DNA of 60,594 nucleotides from an uncultured Ruminococcus sp. (GCA_947629455.1 CANRDT010000012.1:1-60594); one strand, 5' to 3'; positions 1 through 7,217 are shown, numbered from the stretch's first letter. Translations and numbers: made by a program. The notes: generated by a model not told the origin, from the letters alone.

Positions 1-87
1 AGCGGCGGTCACGGCGAAAAAAAGGTCTGCGGCGAATGTACACATCTGACGTTCAAAAGCGGAATAGGCTACTGCGGAGTAGAGTAA
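1..87 (+). CDS. Nif11-leader peptide, copy 1 (3' end only)
   Basis: Only the last 28 codons and the stop lie in the window. They read as the C-terminal part of the array core: a CGEC pair, a HL dipeptide and a final GYC. The stretch is almost identical to the ends of copies 2 and 4, which places it in the same sub-type (the one with a YSDLG-containing middle). The stop is followed after 24 nt by the start of copy 2, with the same TTTTTAAGGAGGAAACCAC leader used throughout the array. The array therefore extends to the left of the window. Confidence 0.9.
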   Translation, partial: SGGHGEKKVCGECTHLTFKSGIGYCGVE

Positions 88-111
88 TAGCTTTTTAAGG
101 AGGAAACCACA

Positions 112-495
112 ATGAATGAAGAACTTATTGCAAAGGCAAAGCAGGCAGATTCTCCCGAGGAGATAATGAAAATTGCCGAAGAAAACGACATTGAAATGGG
201 CAAGGAAGAGGCTGAAATGATCTACAAGCAGCTCCACACAAGCGGCGAAGTTTCCGATGAAGAGTTGGAGAGCGTTGCGGGCGGCTGCACCGGCAGCGGA
301 GGCAAGACGATCGTGACTTCCGCCTGCAAATGCTTTACCGGACAGTTTGAACAGGTCAAAGTTGGTCATTACAGCGATTTAGGCTCTGTCTGGTCTTCAT
401 TTTCCGGCAGCGGCGGCCACGGCGAAAAAAAGGTTTGCGGCGAATGTACACATCTGACGTTCAAAAACGGAATAGGCTACTGCGGAGTAGAGTAA
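112..495 (+). CDS. Nif11-leader cysteine-rich peptide, copy 2
   Basis: A 127-residue peptide. Residues 1-58 form a Nif11-like leader: an ELI.KA helix, the SPEEIMKIAEEN segment, an acidic SDEELESV stretch and the double glycine at 57-58. The 69-residue core starts at Cys59 and holds six cysteines (C59, the CKC pair, CGEC, and the final GYC). Its middle carries the QVGHYSDLGSVW motif type shared with copies 1, 4 and 14. Leaders of this class normally guide modification and are cut after GG by C39 proteases; that role is inferred here because no such enzyme is in the window. Start chosen by AAGGAGG 8-12 nt upstream. Confidence 0.9.
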   Translation: MNEELIAKAKQADSPEEIMKIAEENDIEMGKEEAEMIYKQLHTSGEVSDEELESVAGGCTGSGGKTIVTSACKCFTGQFEQVKVGHYSDLGSVWSSFSGSGGHGEKKVCGECTHLTFKNGIGYCGVE

Positions 496-519
496 TAGCT
501 TTTTAAGGAGGAAACCACG

Positions 520-903
520 ATGAAACAGGAACTTATTGAAAAGGCAAGACAGGCGGACTCTCCCGAGGAGATAATGAAGATCGCCGAGGAAAATGATATT
601 TATATGGTCAAGGAAGAGGCGGAAAGGATATATGCTCAGCTGCACGCAAGCGGCGAGGTGGCGGATGAAGAACTGGAAGGCGTTGCAGGCGGCTGCAGCG
701 GCAGCGACGGCAAGACGGTCGTGACTTCCGGCTGCAAGTGCTTTAACGGAAATTATTATCCGAAAATAAACTCCCGTTTAGGAGTAGGAACCGCAAAGGC
801 TTTTTGGTATGACTTTTCTTCTGACGGCTGCTGCGGAAGATGTGTACATCTGATACTCAAAAACGGAATAGGCTACTGCAGCGGAGAAAAAAATTATTAT
901 TAA
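520..903 (+). CDS. Nif11-leader cysteine-rich peptide, copy 3
   Basis: 127 residues, leader with VAGG at 55-58. The core has seven cysteines: C59, CKC, CCGRC and GYC. Its variable middle (NYYPKINSRLGV) is shared almost word for word with copy 10, and both end in a charged GEKNY tail, so these two cores are recent duplicates although their leaders differ. The gap to copy 4 is only 13 nt, and the AAGGAGG overlaps the last codons of this gene, which points to one transcript with coupled translation. Confidence 0.9.
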   Translation: MKQELIEKARQADSPEEIMKIAEENDIYMVKEEAERIYAQLHASGEVADEELEGVAGGCSGSDGKTVVTSGCKCFNGNYYPKINSRLGVGTAKAFWYDFSSDGCCGRCVHLILKNGIGYCSGEKNYY

Positions 904-916
904 GGAGGAAACCACG

Positions 917-1303
917 ATGAAACAAGAACTTATTGAAAAGGCAAAGCAGGCGGATTCCCCCGAGGAGATAATGAAGATCGCCGAGGAAAACGACATTGCG
1001 ATGTGCAAGGAAGAGGCTGAAATGATCTACAAGCAGCTCCACACAAGCGGAGAAGTTTCCGACGATGAACTGGAGAGCGTTGCAGGCGGCTGCACAGGCA
1101 GCGGCGGCAAGACGATCGTGACTTCCGGCTGCAAGTGCTTTACCGGACAGTTTGAACAGGTTCAAGTTGGTCATTACAGCGATTTAGGCTCTGTGTGGTC
1201 TTCATTTTCCGGCAGCGGCGGTCACGGCGAAAAAAAGGTCTGCGGCGAATGTAAACATCTGGTGTTCAAAAGCGGAATAGGCTACTGCGGAGTCAGCGGC
1301 TGA
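917..1303 (+). CDS. Nif11-leader cysteine-rich peptide, copy 4
   Basis: 128 residues. The leader has MCKEEAEMIYKQ and ends VAGG. The core is nearly identical to that of copy 2 (six cysteines, YSDLGSVWSSF middle, CGEC) but ends GYCGVSG rather than GYCGVE. The leader is closer to copy 14 than to copy 2, so leader and core have different nearest relatives within the array, as expected from recombination between copies. Confidence 0.9.
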   Translation: MKQELIEKAKQADSPEEIMKIAEENDIAMCKEEAEMIYKQLHTSGEVSDDELESVAGGCTGSGGKTIVTSGCKCFTGQFEQVQVGHYSDLGSVWSSFSGSGGHGEKKVCGECKHLVFKSGIGYCGVSG

Positions 1304-1327
1304 CAGCTTTTTAAGGAGGAAACCACA

Positions 1328-1714
1328 ATGAATGAAGAACTTATTGCAAAGGCAAAGCAAGCCTCCTCATCGGAGGAGATACTTAAGATCGCCGAAGAAA
1401 ACGACATTGAAATGGGCAAGGAAGAGGCTGAAATGATCTACAAGCAGCTGCACACAAGCGGCGAAGTTTCCGATGAAGAGTTGGAGAGCGTTGCAGGCGG
1501 CGGCTGTGATACAAGCGATGGCCACACCGTTGTTACATCTTGCTGCAAATGCTTTAACGGACAATATCTCCAAAATTGCGATAAAAACGGCAAGAGGATC
1601 GACTTCCCGGAGACCCGCAAATTGTGGGACAGCATGGGCAAGGCCGGCTGCTGCGGAACTTGCAGGCACCTGGAATTTACCAGTACTTTCAAGGGTTACT
1701 GCGGAGTTTCCTGA
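1328..1714 (+). CDS. Nif11-leader cysteine-rich peptide, copy 5
   Basis: 128 residues with an SSSEEILKIAEEN leader variant and GGG before the first core cysteine. This is the most cysteine-rich member: nine in the core (first Cys, TSCCKC, one in QNC, CCGTC, and GYC). The middle segment (NGKRIDFPETRKLWDSM) is unique in the window. The gene is followed by 186 bp without a recognisable gene before copy 6, the widest internal gap of the array. Confidence 0.88.
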   Translation: MNEELIAKAKQASSSEEILKIAEENDIEMGKEEAEMIYKQLHTSGEVSDEELESVAGGGCDTSDGHTVVTSCCKCFNGQYLQNCDKNGKRIDFPETRKLWDSMGKAGCCGTCRHLEFTSTFKGYCGVS

Positions 1715-1900
1715 TCCTTGATCTACGGCGGATCGTACCGCTCTGAACGGGCGGAACTGCGGCGCATTAAAATAGTACCGAAGACCGCAGTGTGCAGTAT
1801 CTGGGGAACGCGACCACCAAAAAGCAGGGTGATCCGTTAGCTGCACGCGGTTTTCGGGAAATGTGCCGTAAGATCTGCATTTTCAGAAAGGCGGCAAAAA

Positions 1901-2173
1901 ATGAAAGAAGAACTGATACGAAAGACAAACGTCACTGCGCCTGATAAAGAAGAACTCGATCGTGACGTTGAAAAAAATGACGGTAAGTCCGCAGCGGAGA
2001 ACTGCGGCAGTACCGTCGGCAAAAACAGGCGCACGGCAGGTTATTGCTTTTTTTGTAAACGGGAAATTCCGAATGCTTTTGAGGGTTACCGCAGGGGCGT
2101 TACATTATTTGAATGTGAACACTGCGGAGAGATAACTCCCAAAGACATCGTGTGGGATAGATATGATACTTGA
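1901..2173 (+). CDS. Degenerate leader, zinc-ribbon-like peptide, copy 6
   Basis: 90 residues. The N-terminus begins MKEELI like the array leaders but then diverges, keeps only a remnant of the acidic helix and has no GG motif. The C-terminal half has two CxxC pairs (CFFC and CEHC, about 24 residues apart) typical of a zinc ribbon, followed by GEITPKDIVW. It has none of the TSGCKCF or GYC features of its neighbours. It may be a decayed copy or a protein that works without a leader. The AAAGGCGG site upstream is weaker than the AGGAGG of other copies. Confidence 0.75.
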   Translation: MKEELIRKTNVTAPDKEELDRDVEKNDGKSAAENCGSTVGKNRRTAGYCFFCKREIPNAFEGYRRGVTLFECEHCGEITPKDIVWDRYDT

Positions 2174-2191
2174 TGAAAGGGTGATCTTATT

Positions 2192-2566
2192 ATGAACGAA
2201 AAGCTTATTGAAAAGGCAAAAAAAGCCGCTTCTGCGGAGGAAATACTTGAAATAGCCAAGGAAAACGACATTTATATGGTCAAGCAAGAGGCTGAAATGA
2301 TCTACAAGCAGCTGCATACAAACGCGGAGGTTTCCGATGAAGAACTCGAGTCAGTCGCAGGCGGCTGCACCGGCAGCGGCGGCAAGACGATAGTGACTTC
2401 CGGCTGCAAGTGTTTTAACGGAAAGTATGAGAGAATAAGCGGAATTACTTTGAAAGACGGCGGTATGATACGCGGATTGTGGGAAACTTGTACTGCTGAC
2501 GGCTGCTGCGGAAGATGTGAACATCTTGTGATCAAAAACGGAATGGGTTACTGTGGCGTGGAATGA
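2192..2566 (+). CDS. Nif11-leader cysteine-rich peptide, copy 7
   Basis: 124 residues. The leader differs from most (KKAASAEEILEIAKEN, and TNAEVSDEE instead of TSGEVSDEE) but keeps VAGG. The core has eight cysteines: C59, CKC, an extra one in LWETC, CCGRC and GYC. The middle segment (RISGITLKDGGMIRGL) has no close partner in the window. It follows copy 6 by 18 nt with an AAAGGGTGATC ribosome site unlike the AAGGAGG of most copies. Confidence 0.9.
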   Translation: MNEKLIEKAKKAASAEEILEIAKENDIYMVKQEAEMIYKQLHTNAEVSDEELESVAGGCTGSGGKTIVTSGCKCFNGKYERISGITLKDGGMIRGLWETCTADGCCGRCEHLVIKNGMGYCGVE

Positions 2567-2605
2567 CGCTGAGGGATAAATATTTTTTAATAGGAGGAAA
2601 AACTT

Positions 2606-2974
2606 ATGAAAAAGGAACTTATTGAAAAGGCAAGACAGGCAGGATCTCCCGAGGAGATAATGAAAATTGCCGAGGAAAACGACATTGCGATGTGCAAGGA
2701 AGAGGCTGAAAGTATCTACAAACAGCTGCATACGAGCGGTGAAGTGGCGGACGAAGAACTGGAGGGAGTTGCAGGCGGCTGCAGCAAAGACGGCAAGAAG
2801 GTCGTGACTTCCGGCTGCAAGTGCTTTACCGGACATTATCGTCAAGTCTATGATGAAGTGATAAACAGAGGCGGTAAGCGTGCCTTATGGTATCAGTTTT
2901 CGTCCGATGGATGCTGCGGAAGATGTCAAAATCTGCAATTTGACGGAGCGATAGGTTATTGCTGCATGCCATAA
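2606..2974 (+). CDS. Nif11-leader cysteine-rich peptide, copy 8
   Basis: 122 residues. Leader ends VAGG, then a shorter core opening (CSKDGKK) shared with copies 12 and 14. Eight core cysteines, with a doubled one at the end (GYCC). The usual HL after the CxxC pair is NL here. The ribosome site is TAGGAGG with a 9-nt spacer. Confidence 0.9.
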   Translation: MKKELIEKARQAGSPEEIMKIAEENDIAMCKEEAESIYKQLHTSGEVADEELEGVAGGCSKDGKKVVTSGCKCFTGHYRQVYDEVINRGGKRALWYQFSSDGCCGRCQNLQFDGAIGYCCMP

Positions 2975-2998
2975 CATATCTTTTCGGAGGTGTTATCA

Positions 2999-3262
2999 AT
3001 GGACAAGGATATTAACGAAATGGAAATATCCGACGAGGAACTTGACGCAGTATCGGGCGGACTTCTCAACAGTATGGGCAAGACTATCGTCCTCCCTTTA
3101 AGCAGATGTAATAACGGAAAGTATCAGGAGATCGACAAGCAAGATCCGGCTCTTAGAAATCTTAATCGTTTCAGGTGGTTTAACGGTTCACCCGACAACA
3201 GCTGCGCAAGATGTGTATTTTTGAAATTTCAAGGCTCAACGGGCTACTGCGGAGCGGACTGA
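2999..3262 (+). CDS. Short-leader cysteine-rich peptide, copy 9
   Basis: 87 residues. The GGAGG at 2986-2990 selects the ATG at 2999; an upstream in-frame GTG at 2990 would overlap that site. The helical Nif11 part is missing: only the acidic ISDEELDAVSGG end of the leader remains. The core has just four cysteines (SRCNNG, CARC, GYC). These line up with the second cysteine of CKC, the CGxC pair and the GYC of all other copies, so this gene shows which four positions are kept. Confidence 0.85.
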   Translation: MDKDINEMEISDEELDAVSGGLLNSMGKTIVLPLSRCNNGKYQEIDKQDPALRNLNRFRWFNGSPDNSCARCVFLKFQGSTGYCGAD

Positions 3263-3286
3263 TAATTTTTTAAGGAGGAAACCACA

Positions 3287-3670
3287 ATGAATAAAGAACT
3301 TATCGAAAAGGCAAGGCAGGCGGATTCTCCCGAGGAGATAATGAAGATCGCCGAGGAAAACGACATTTATATGGTCAAAGAAGAGGCTGAAATGATCTAC
3401 AAGCAGCTGCACACAAGCGGAGAAGTGGCGGACGACGAGTTGCAGAGCGTTGCAGGCGGCTGCACCGGCAAAGACGGCAAGACGATAGTGACTTCCGGCT
3501 GCAAGTGCTTTAACGGAAATTATTATCCGAAAATAAACTCCCGTTTAGGAGTAGCAACCGCAGAGGCTTTTTGGTATGACTTTTCTTCTGACGGCTGCTG
3601 CGGAAGATGTGTACATCTGGAAATCAAAAACGGAACAGGCTACTGCGACGGAGAAAAAAATTATATTTAA
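3287..3670 (+). CDS. Nif11-leader cysteine-rich peptide, copy 10
   Basis: 127 residues. The core is a near duplicate of copy 3 (NYYPKINSRLGV, AFWYDFSSDG, CCGRC, GEKNYI tail) joined to a leader that reads TSGEVADDELQSV. Seven core cysteines. The downstream gap to copy 11 is again 13 nt, as after copy 3, so the duplicated segment seems to include the 3' junction. Confidence 0.9.
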   Translation: MNKELIEKARQADSPEEIMKIAEENDIYMVKEEAEMIYKQLHTSGEVADDELQSVAGGCTGKDGKTIVTSGCKCFNGNYYPKINSRLGVATAEAFWYDFSSDGCCGRCVHLEIKNGTGYCDGEKNYI

Positions 3671-3683
3671 GGAGGAAACCACG

Positions 3684-4070
3684 ATGAAACAGGAACTTAT
3701 TGAAAAGGCAAGACAGGCGGCATCTCCCGAGGAGATAATGAAGCTCGCCGAAGAAAATGACGTTTATATGGTCAAAGAAGAGGCTGAAAGGATATACGAT
3801 CAGCTGCACGCGAGCGGCGAAGTGGCGGACGAGGAACTGGAGTCAGTTGCAGGCGGCGGCTGCAGCGGCAGCGGCGGAAAGACGATAGTGACTTCCGGCT
3901 GCGAATGCTTTACCGGACAGTTTAAGAAGATAAACTCCGATGATGCCGGCGGTATTTTTGATCTACGCAGAAATTGGTATGACTTCGCTCGCAGAGACGT
4001 CCCCAGCTGCGGCGAATGTATACATCTGGAGTTCAAAAGCGGAATAGGCTACTGCGGAGTTAGCGGCTAA
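3684..4070 (+). CDS. Nif11-leader cysteine-rich peptide, copy 11
   Basis: 128 residues. The frame is open far upstream, but the AAGGAGG at 3669-3675 selects the ATG at 3684. The leader has MKLAEENDVYMVKEE and VAGGG. The core uses CEC in place of CKC and CGEC, six cysteines in all, with an INSDDAGGIFDLRRNW middle related to copy 13. The CC doublet of other copies is SC here, so the first cysteine of CCGxC is dispensable. Confidence 0.9.
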   Translation: MKQELIEKARQAASPEEIMKLAEENDVYMVKEEAERIYDQLHASGEVADEELESVAGGGCSGSGGKTIVTSGCECFTGQFKKINSDDAGGIFDLRRNWYDFARRDVPSCGECIHLEFKSGIGYCGVSG

Positions 4071-4094
4071 TAATTTTTTAAGGAGGAAAATACA

Positions 4095-4442
4095 ATGAAT
4101 GAAGAACTTATTGCAAAGGCAAGACAGGCGGATTCTCCCGAGGAGATAATGAAGATCGCCGAAGAAAACGACATTGAGATGTGTAAAGAAGAGGCTGAAA
4201 GTATCTACAAACAGCTGCACACAAGCGGAGAGATGTCGGACGACGAACTGGAGGGAGTTGCAGGCGGCTGCAGCAAAGACGGCAAGACGATCGTGACTTC
4301 CGGCTGCAAGTGTTTTAACGGACAGTTTAGGGAGTTCCGCCGCGGTGACTCTTGGGATCTGTTTTCCAGTGATGGATGCTGCGGAAGATGTTGGTATTTG
4401 TATATCGAAAAGGGAATAGGCCACTGTTCATATGGACATTAA
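4095..4442 (+). CDS. Nif11-leader cysteine-rich peptide, copy 12
   Basis: 115 residues, the shortest member with a full leader. The variable middle is cut to FREFRRGDSWDLF. Core cysteines: C59, CKC, CCGRC and one in GHC, where histidine replaces the usual tyrosine of GYC. The HL position reads YL. The ribosome site is AAGGAGG 9 nt before ATG. Confidence 0.9.
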   Translation: MNEELIAKARQADSPEEIMKIAEENDIEMCKEEAESIYKQLHTSGEMSDDELEGVAGGCSKDGKTIVTSGCKCFNGQFREFRRGDSWDLFSSDGCCGRCWYLYIEKGIGHCSYGH

Positions 4443-4463
4443 CATTTTAAGGAGGAAAATACA

Positions 4464-4856
4464 ATGAATGAAGAACTTATTGCAAAGGCAAGACAGGCGG
4501 CGTCTCCCGAGGAGATAATGAAGATCGCCGAGGAAAACGAAATCGAGATGTGTAAAGAAGAGGCTGAAAGTATCTACAAACAGCTGCACACGAGCGGCGA
4601 AATGTCCGACGACGAGCTGGAGAGCGTTGCAGGCGGCTGCAACAGCACCAGCGGCAAGACGATAGTAACTTGCGGCTGCGGATGCTTTAACGGACAGTAT
4701 AAGAAGATCGACCCCGATGATGTCGGCGGCGGTTTGGATCTGCGCAATATGTGGTATGGCTTCGCCGGCGGCGAAGATAACAACAGCCCCTGCTGCGGAA
4801 CATGTGTACATCTGAAGTTCAAAAGAGGAGTAGGCTACTGCGGACTTACCGGCTAA
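4464..4856 (+). CDS. Nif11-leader cysteine-rich peptide, copy 13
   Basis: 130 residues, the longest member. The core opening is TCGCGCF instead of TSGCKCF, giving eight core cysteines with CCGTC and GYC. The middle (IDPDDVGGGLDLRNMWYGF) matches copy 11. Its leader (EMCKEEAESIYKQ, SGEMSDDEL) matches copy 12, another leader-core mismatch in relatedness. Confidence 0.9.
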   Translation: MNEELIAKARQAASPEEIMKIAEENEIEMCKEEAESIYKQLHTSGEMSDDELESVAGGCNSTSGKTIVTCGCGCFNGQYKKIDPDDVGGGLDLRNMWYGFAGGEDNNSPCCGTCVHLKFKRGVGYCGLTG

Positions 4857-4879
4857 TAACTTTTTAAGGAGGAAACCCG

Positions 4880-5245
4880 ATGGATAAGGAACTTATCGAA
4901 AAGGCAAGACAGGCGGATTCTCCCGAGGAGATAATGAAGATCGCCGAGGAAAACGACATTGCGATGTGTAAAGAAGAGGCTGAAATGATCTATAAGCAAC
5001 TGCACACGAGCGGAGAAGTTTCCGACGATGAATTGGAGGGAGTTGCAGGCGGCTGCAGCAAAGACGGCAAGACGATCGTGACTTCCGGCTGCAAGTGCTT
5101 TACCGGAAAGTTTAAGCAGGTTCAAGTTGGTCATTACAGCGATTTAGGCGCTGTGTGGTCTGCATTTTCCGGCGGCGGCAAAGTCTGCGGCGAATGTACA
5201 CATCTGGTGTTCAAAAACGGAATAGGCTACTGCGGAGTAGAATAA
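4880..5245 (+). CDS. Nif11-leader cysteine-rich peptide, copy 14
   Basis: 121 residues. The core joins the short CSKDGKT opening of copies 8 and 12 to the QVGHYSDLG middle of copies 2 and 4, and lacks the SGSGGHGEKK insert before CGEC. Six core cysteines. It is the last member with the CKC...CGxC...GYC core; the genes to its right have a different core type. Confidence 0.9.
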   Translation: MDKELIEKARQADSPEEIMKIAEENDIAMCKEEAEMIYKQLHTSGEVSDDELEGVAGGCSKDGKTIVTSGCKCFTGKFKQVQVGHYSDLGAVWSAFSGGGKVCGECTHLVFKNGIGYCGVE

Positions 5246-5280
5246 CTCTGACAAATAAATTTTTTAAGGAGGAAAAAACC

Positions 5281-5586
5281 ATGAATGAAGAACTTATTGC
5301 TAAGGCAAAGACCGCAAAGTCTGCACAAGAACTTATCGAAATGGCAAAAGCGGAGAATATCGAGCTTACCGATGAAAAGGCGCAGGAGTACTTTGCACGT
5401 CTTAACGCAGCAAGCGAGATTTCCGACGACGAGCTGGAGGCTGTTTCGGGCGGCTGCGGTTACAGCGACGGCAAACAATGCCCCAACTGCGGTTCGACAA
5501 ATACTAAAGTGTCAGATGACAGGGGTTCGTTTGCGATTTATAAATGCGAAAATTGTCAGATAACGTTCCAGGTACAAGATGATTGA
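5281..5586 (+). CDS. Nif11-leader zinc-ribbon peptide, copy 15
   Basis: 101 residues from the ATG at 5281, chosen by AAGGAGG 9 nt upstream although the frame is open further left. The leader is of a second type (KTAKSAQELIEMAKAEN, then EISDDELEAVSGG). The core of about 42 residues has CPNC and CENC, with a GSTNTKVSDD loop, as in small zinc ribbons. It shares no core sequence with copies 1-14. Confidence 0.88.
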   Translation: MNEELIAKAKTAKSAQELIEMAKAENIELTDEKAQEYFARLNAASEISDDELEAVSGGCGYSDGKQCPNCGSTNTKVSDDRGSFAIYKCENCQITFQVQDD

Positions 5587-5662
5587 TCGGATAATAAATA
5601 ATTTCCCTTTTCTGTAAGAATACTGACAAATTTAAATTTATTCTATGGAGATGATCACAACA

Positions 5663-6007
5663 ATGGAAAAAAGCACAATGTCTGAAGAACTGTTGAAAAA
5701 AGTGAAAAATGCCGCCTCGGTCGAGGAACTTCTTGCAACGGCAAAGGAAAACCGTATACAGCTCAGCGAGGAAAAGGCAAAAGAATACTTTGAGCGAATG
5801 CACGCAAGCGGAGAACTTGCCGACGACGAGCTGGAGTCTGTTTCGGGCGGCTGCGGCGATGATCCCGATCCGCCGGAGTTATTGTCTATATGCAACTATC
5901 AAGGCTGCACGGGAGATCTTGAAAAGATAGACGACTTTAACTTCAAATGCAAAAGATGCGGCAGGATCAAGCCCAGCAGTGAAGTATGGTATATAGTATA
6001 CGAATAA
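5663..6007 (+). CDS. Nif11-leader zinc-ribbon-like peptide, copy 16
   Basis: 114 residues from the ATG at 5663, preceded by GGAGATGATC; two ATGs further upstream (5645, 5651) overlap that site. Leader type two, ending LADDELESVSGG. The core starts CGDDPDPPELL and has C-x4-C and CKRC, so it is an imperfect ribbon. It follows copy 15 by 76 nt. Confidence 0.85.
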   Translation: MEKSTMSEELLKKVKNAASVEELLATAKENRIQLSEEKAKEYFERMHASGELADDELESVSGGCGDDPDPPELLSICNYQGCTGDLEKIDDFNFKCKRCGRIKPSSEVWYIVYE

Positions 6008-6147
6008 TGTCGATCAAAATACAAGCTTATACCCCCATTTACCCCCATTTTATGAAAACGCGGACGGGTCGGAAAGACCTGCCTGCGCAAGGATCGCAGC
6101 GCTGCGGTCTTTGCGCGGACAGATCGCAATTAAAAGGAGGAATTACC

Positions 6148-6462
6148 ATGAATGAAGAAATGCTCAGAATGGCGCAGACGGCACAGTCTGTAGACGAATT
6201 GCTGACAATGGCAAAGGATAACGGCGTTGTCGTTACCGAAAAACAGGCGAGGGAATATTTTGAACGCATACACGCGTCGGGAGAACTTGCCGACGACGAG
6301 CTTGACGCGGTTTCGGGCGGCTGCGGCGATGATGTGAAAAAACCATACTGCTCGGTATGCGGAACGGCGCTCGGTTCTATCACGCAGGGAACTTCCGGAT
6401 ATGTCTACTACTGCCCCAAATGCGACAAGAAGGAACCTCGCATAAAAGCGGTAATGAAGTGA
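6148..6462 (+). CDS. Nif11-leader zinc-ribbon peptide, copy 17
   Basis: 104 residues starting at the ATG behind AAAAGGAGG. The leader ends LADDELDAVSGG. The core begins CGDD like copy 16 and then has CSVC and CPKC about 20 residues apart, with aromatic and glycine residues between (GTSGYVYY), a standard ribbon layout. The 140-bp gap before it holds a short direct repeat (TACCCCCATT twice, about 6025-6050) but no gene that I can see. Confidence 0.87.
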   Translation: MNEEMLRMAQTAQSVDELLTMAKDNGVVVTEKQAREYFERIHASGELADDELDAVSGGCGDDVKKPYCSVCGTALGSITQGTSGYVYYCPKCDKKEPRIKAVMK

Positions 6463-6574
6463 CTGCGGCGACGAGAAAGCAGATTTCTACTGATGCCCTG
6501 ACCGCTCTGCGTAAAACGGGCAGGGAGCGCGGCTATTTTTCGTGCGGACAGATCGGCGGAGGGGAGTTACCATA

Positions 6575-6874
6575 ATGGACGAAGAAATGTTAAAAAAGGC
6601 AAGGACGGCGAAATCCGCCGAGGAACTGTCTGAAATGGCAAAAGCAGAGAATATCGCGCTGTCCAAGGAGAGAGCGGAGGAGATATTTTCAAGGATAAAT
6701 TCGCAGGGAGAAATTACCGACGAGGAGCTTGACGCGGTATCGGGCGGCTGCGGCAGCGGTCACACGATGAAAAGGATGAAGGCTCATCATTGTCCGAGGT
6801 GCTATACTCCCCTCATTTACAAGGACGCTCCGTACTACTGCCCGAAATGCAAACAGTACTTTCCACTGAAATAG
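6575..6874 (+). CDS. Nif11-leader zinc-ribbon peptide, copy 18
   Basis: 99 residues from the ATG at 6575, selected by GGAGGGGAG upstream. Leader type two (KTAKSAEELSEMAKAEN variant, ITDEELDAVSGG). The core has CPRC and CPKC separated by 14 residues, with a histidine pair just before the first. The last residues FPLK are typical of ribbon ends. Confidence 0.87.
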   Translation: MDEEMLKKARTAKSAEELSEMAKAENIALSKERAEEIFSRINSQGEITDEELDAVSGGCGSGHTMKRMKAHHCPRCYTPLIYKDAPYYCPKCKQYFPLK

Positions 6875-6896
6875 TAAGAAACAGGAGGGAATTATT

Positions 6897-7160
6897 ATGA
6901 AAAAAGAAAAAACTTCCGCTGCGGCGCAAGAACTTGACGATGATATATTGGAGGCGGTAGCAGGCGGAGTTTTTATGGACGGCGATCTTTGTCCCAAATG
7001 CGGCTGGCCGATGTCGAGTTATCGGAATAAAAGAATATGTTATAACTGTTATTACGAACCTGATAAAACGGATAAGAATTATGAATTATGTCCGCATTGC
7101 AAAAGAGCGTATTATAATAACGACCGCGGACAGTGTGAGTTCTGCGGATACAAAAAATGA
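6897..7160 (+). CDS. Short-leader double zinc-ribbon peptide, copy 19
   Basis: 87 residues. As in copy 9 the helical leader is missing and only the acidic LDDDILEAVAGG end is kept, this time at residues 13-24. The rest has four CxxC pairs (CPKC, CYNC, CPHC, CEFC), enough for two zinc ribbons. It is the last gene of the array and is followed by a strong bidirectional terminator. Confidence 0.85.
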   Translation: MKKEKTSAAAQELDDDILEAVAGGVFMDGDLCPKCGWPMSSYRNKRICYNCYYEPDKTDKNYELCPHCKRAYYNNDRGQCEFCGYKK

Positions 7161-7175
7161 TTTTCGGATAAAAAC

Positions 7176-7212
7176 AACGGTCAGCCCAAATCTGCGGCTG
7201 ACCGTTTTGTCT
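7176..7212. terminator. Bidirectional terminator ending the peptide array
   Basis: Perfect 11-bp inverted repeat (AACGGTCAGCC at 7176-7186 and its complement at 7196-7206) with T-rich sequence on the right and A-rich sequence on the left. It can stop the array transcript from the left and the flavin reductase transcript from the right. Confidence 0.85.
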
Positions 7213-7217
7213 GTGAT

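Noticed and set aside
1367-1846. Long minus-strand frames across the peptide array
   Set aside because: They recur at the same place in several array copies because the copies are similar; the plus-strand genes have ribosome sites and conserved protein patterns.
112-5245. Reading the array as a standard lanthipeptide (Nif11/LanM) cluster
   Set aside because: No modifying enzyme is present, cores have few Ser/Thr at conserved places, and four cysteines are kept in a CxxC pattern. Left open as one option only.
1-7160. CRISPR array
   Set aside because: The repeats are whole coding genes of 270-390 bp with short spacers of 13-35 nt and ribosome sites; no short repeat-spacer pattern is present anywhere in the window.
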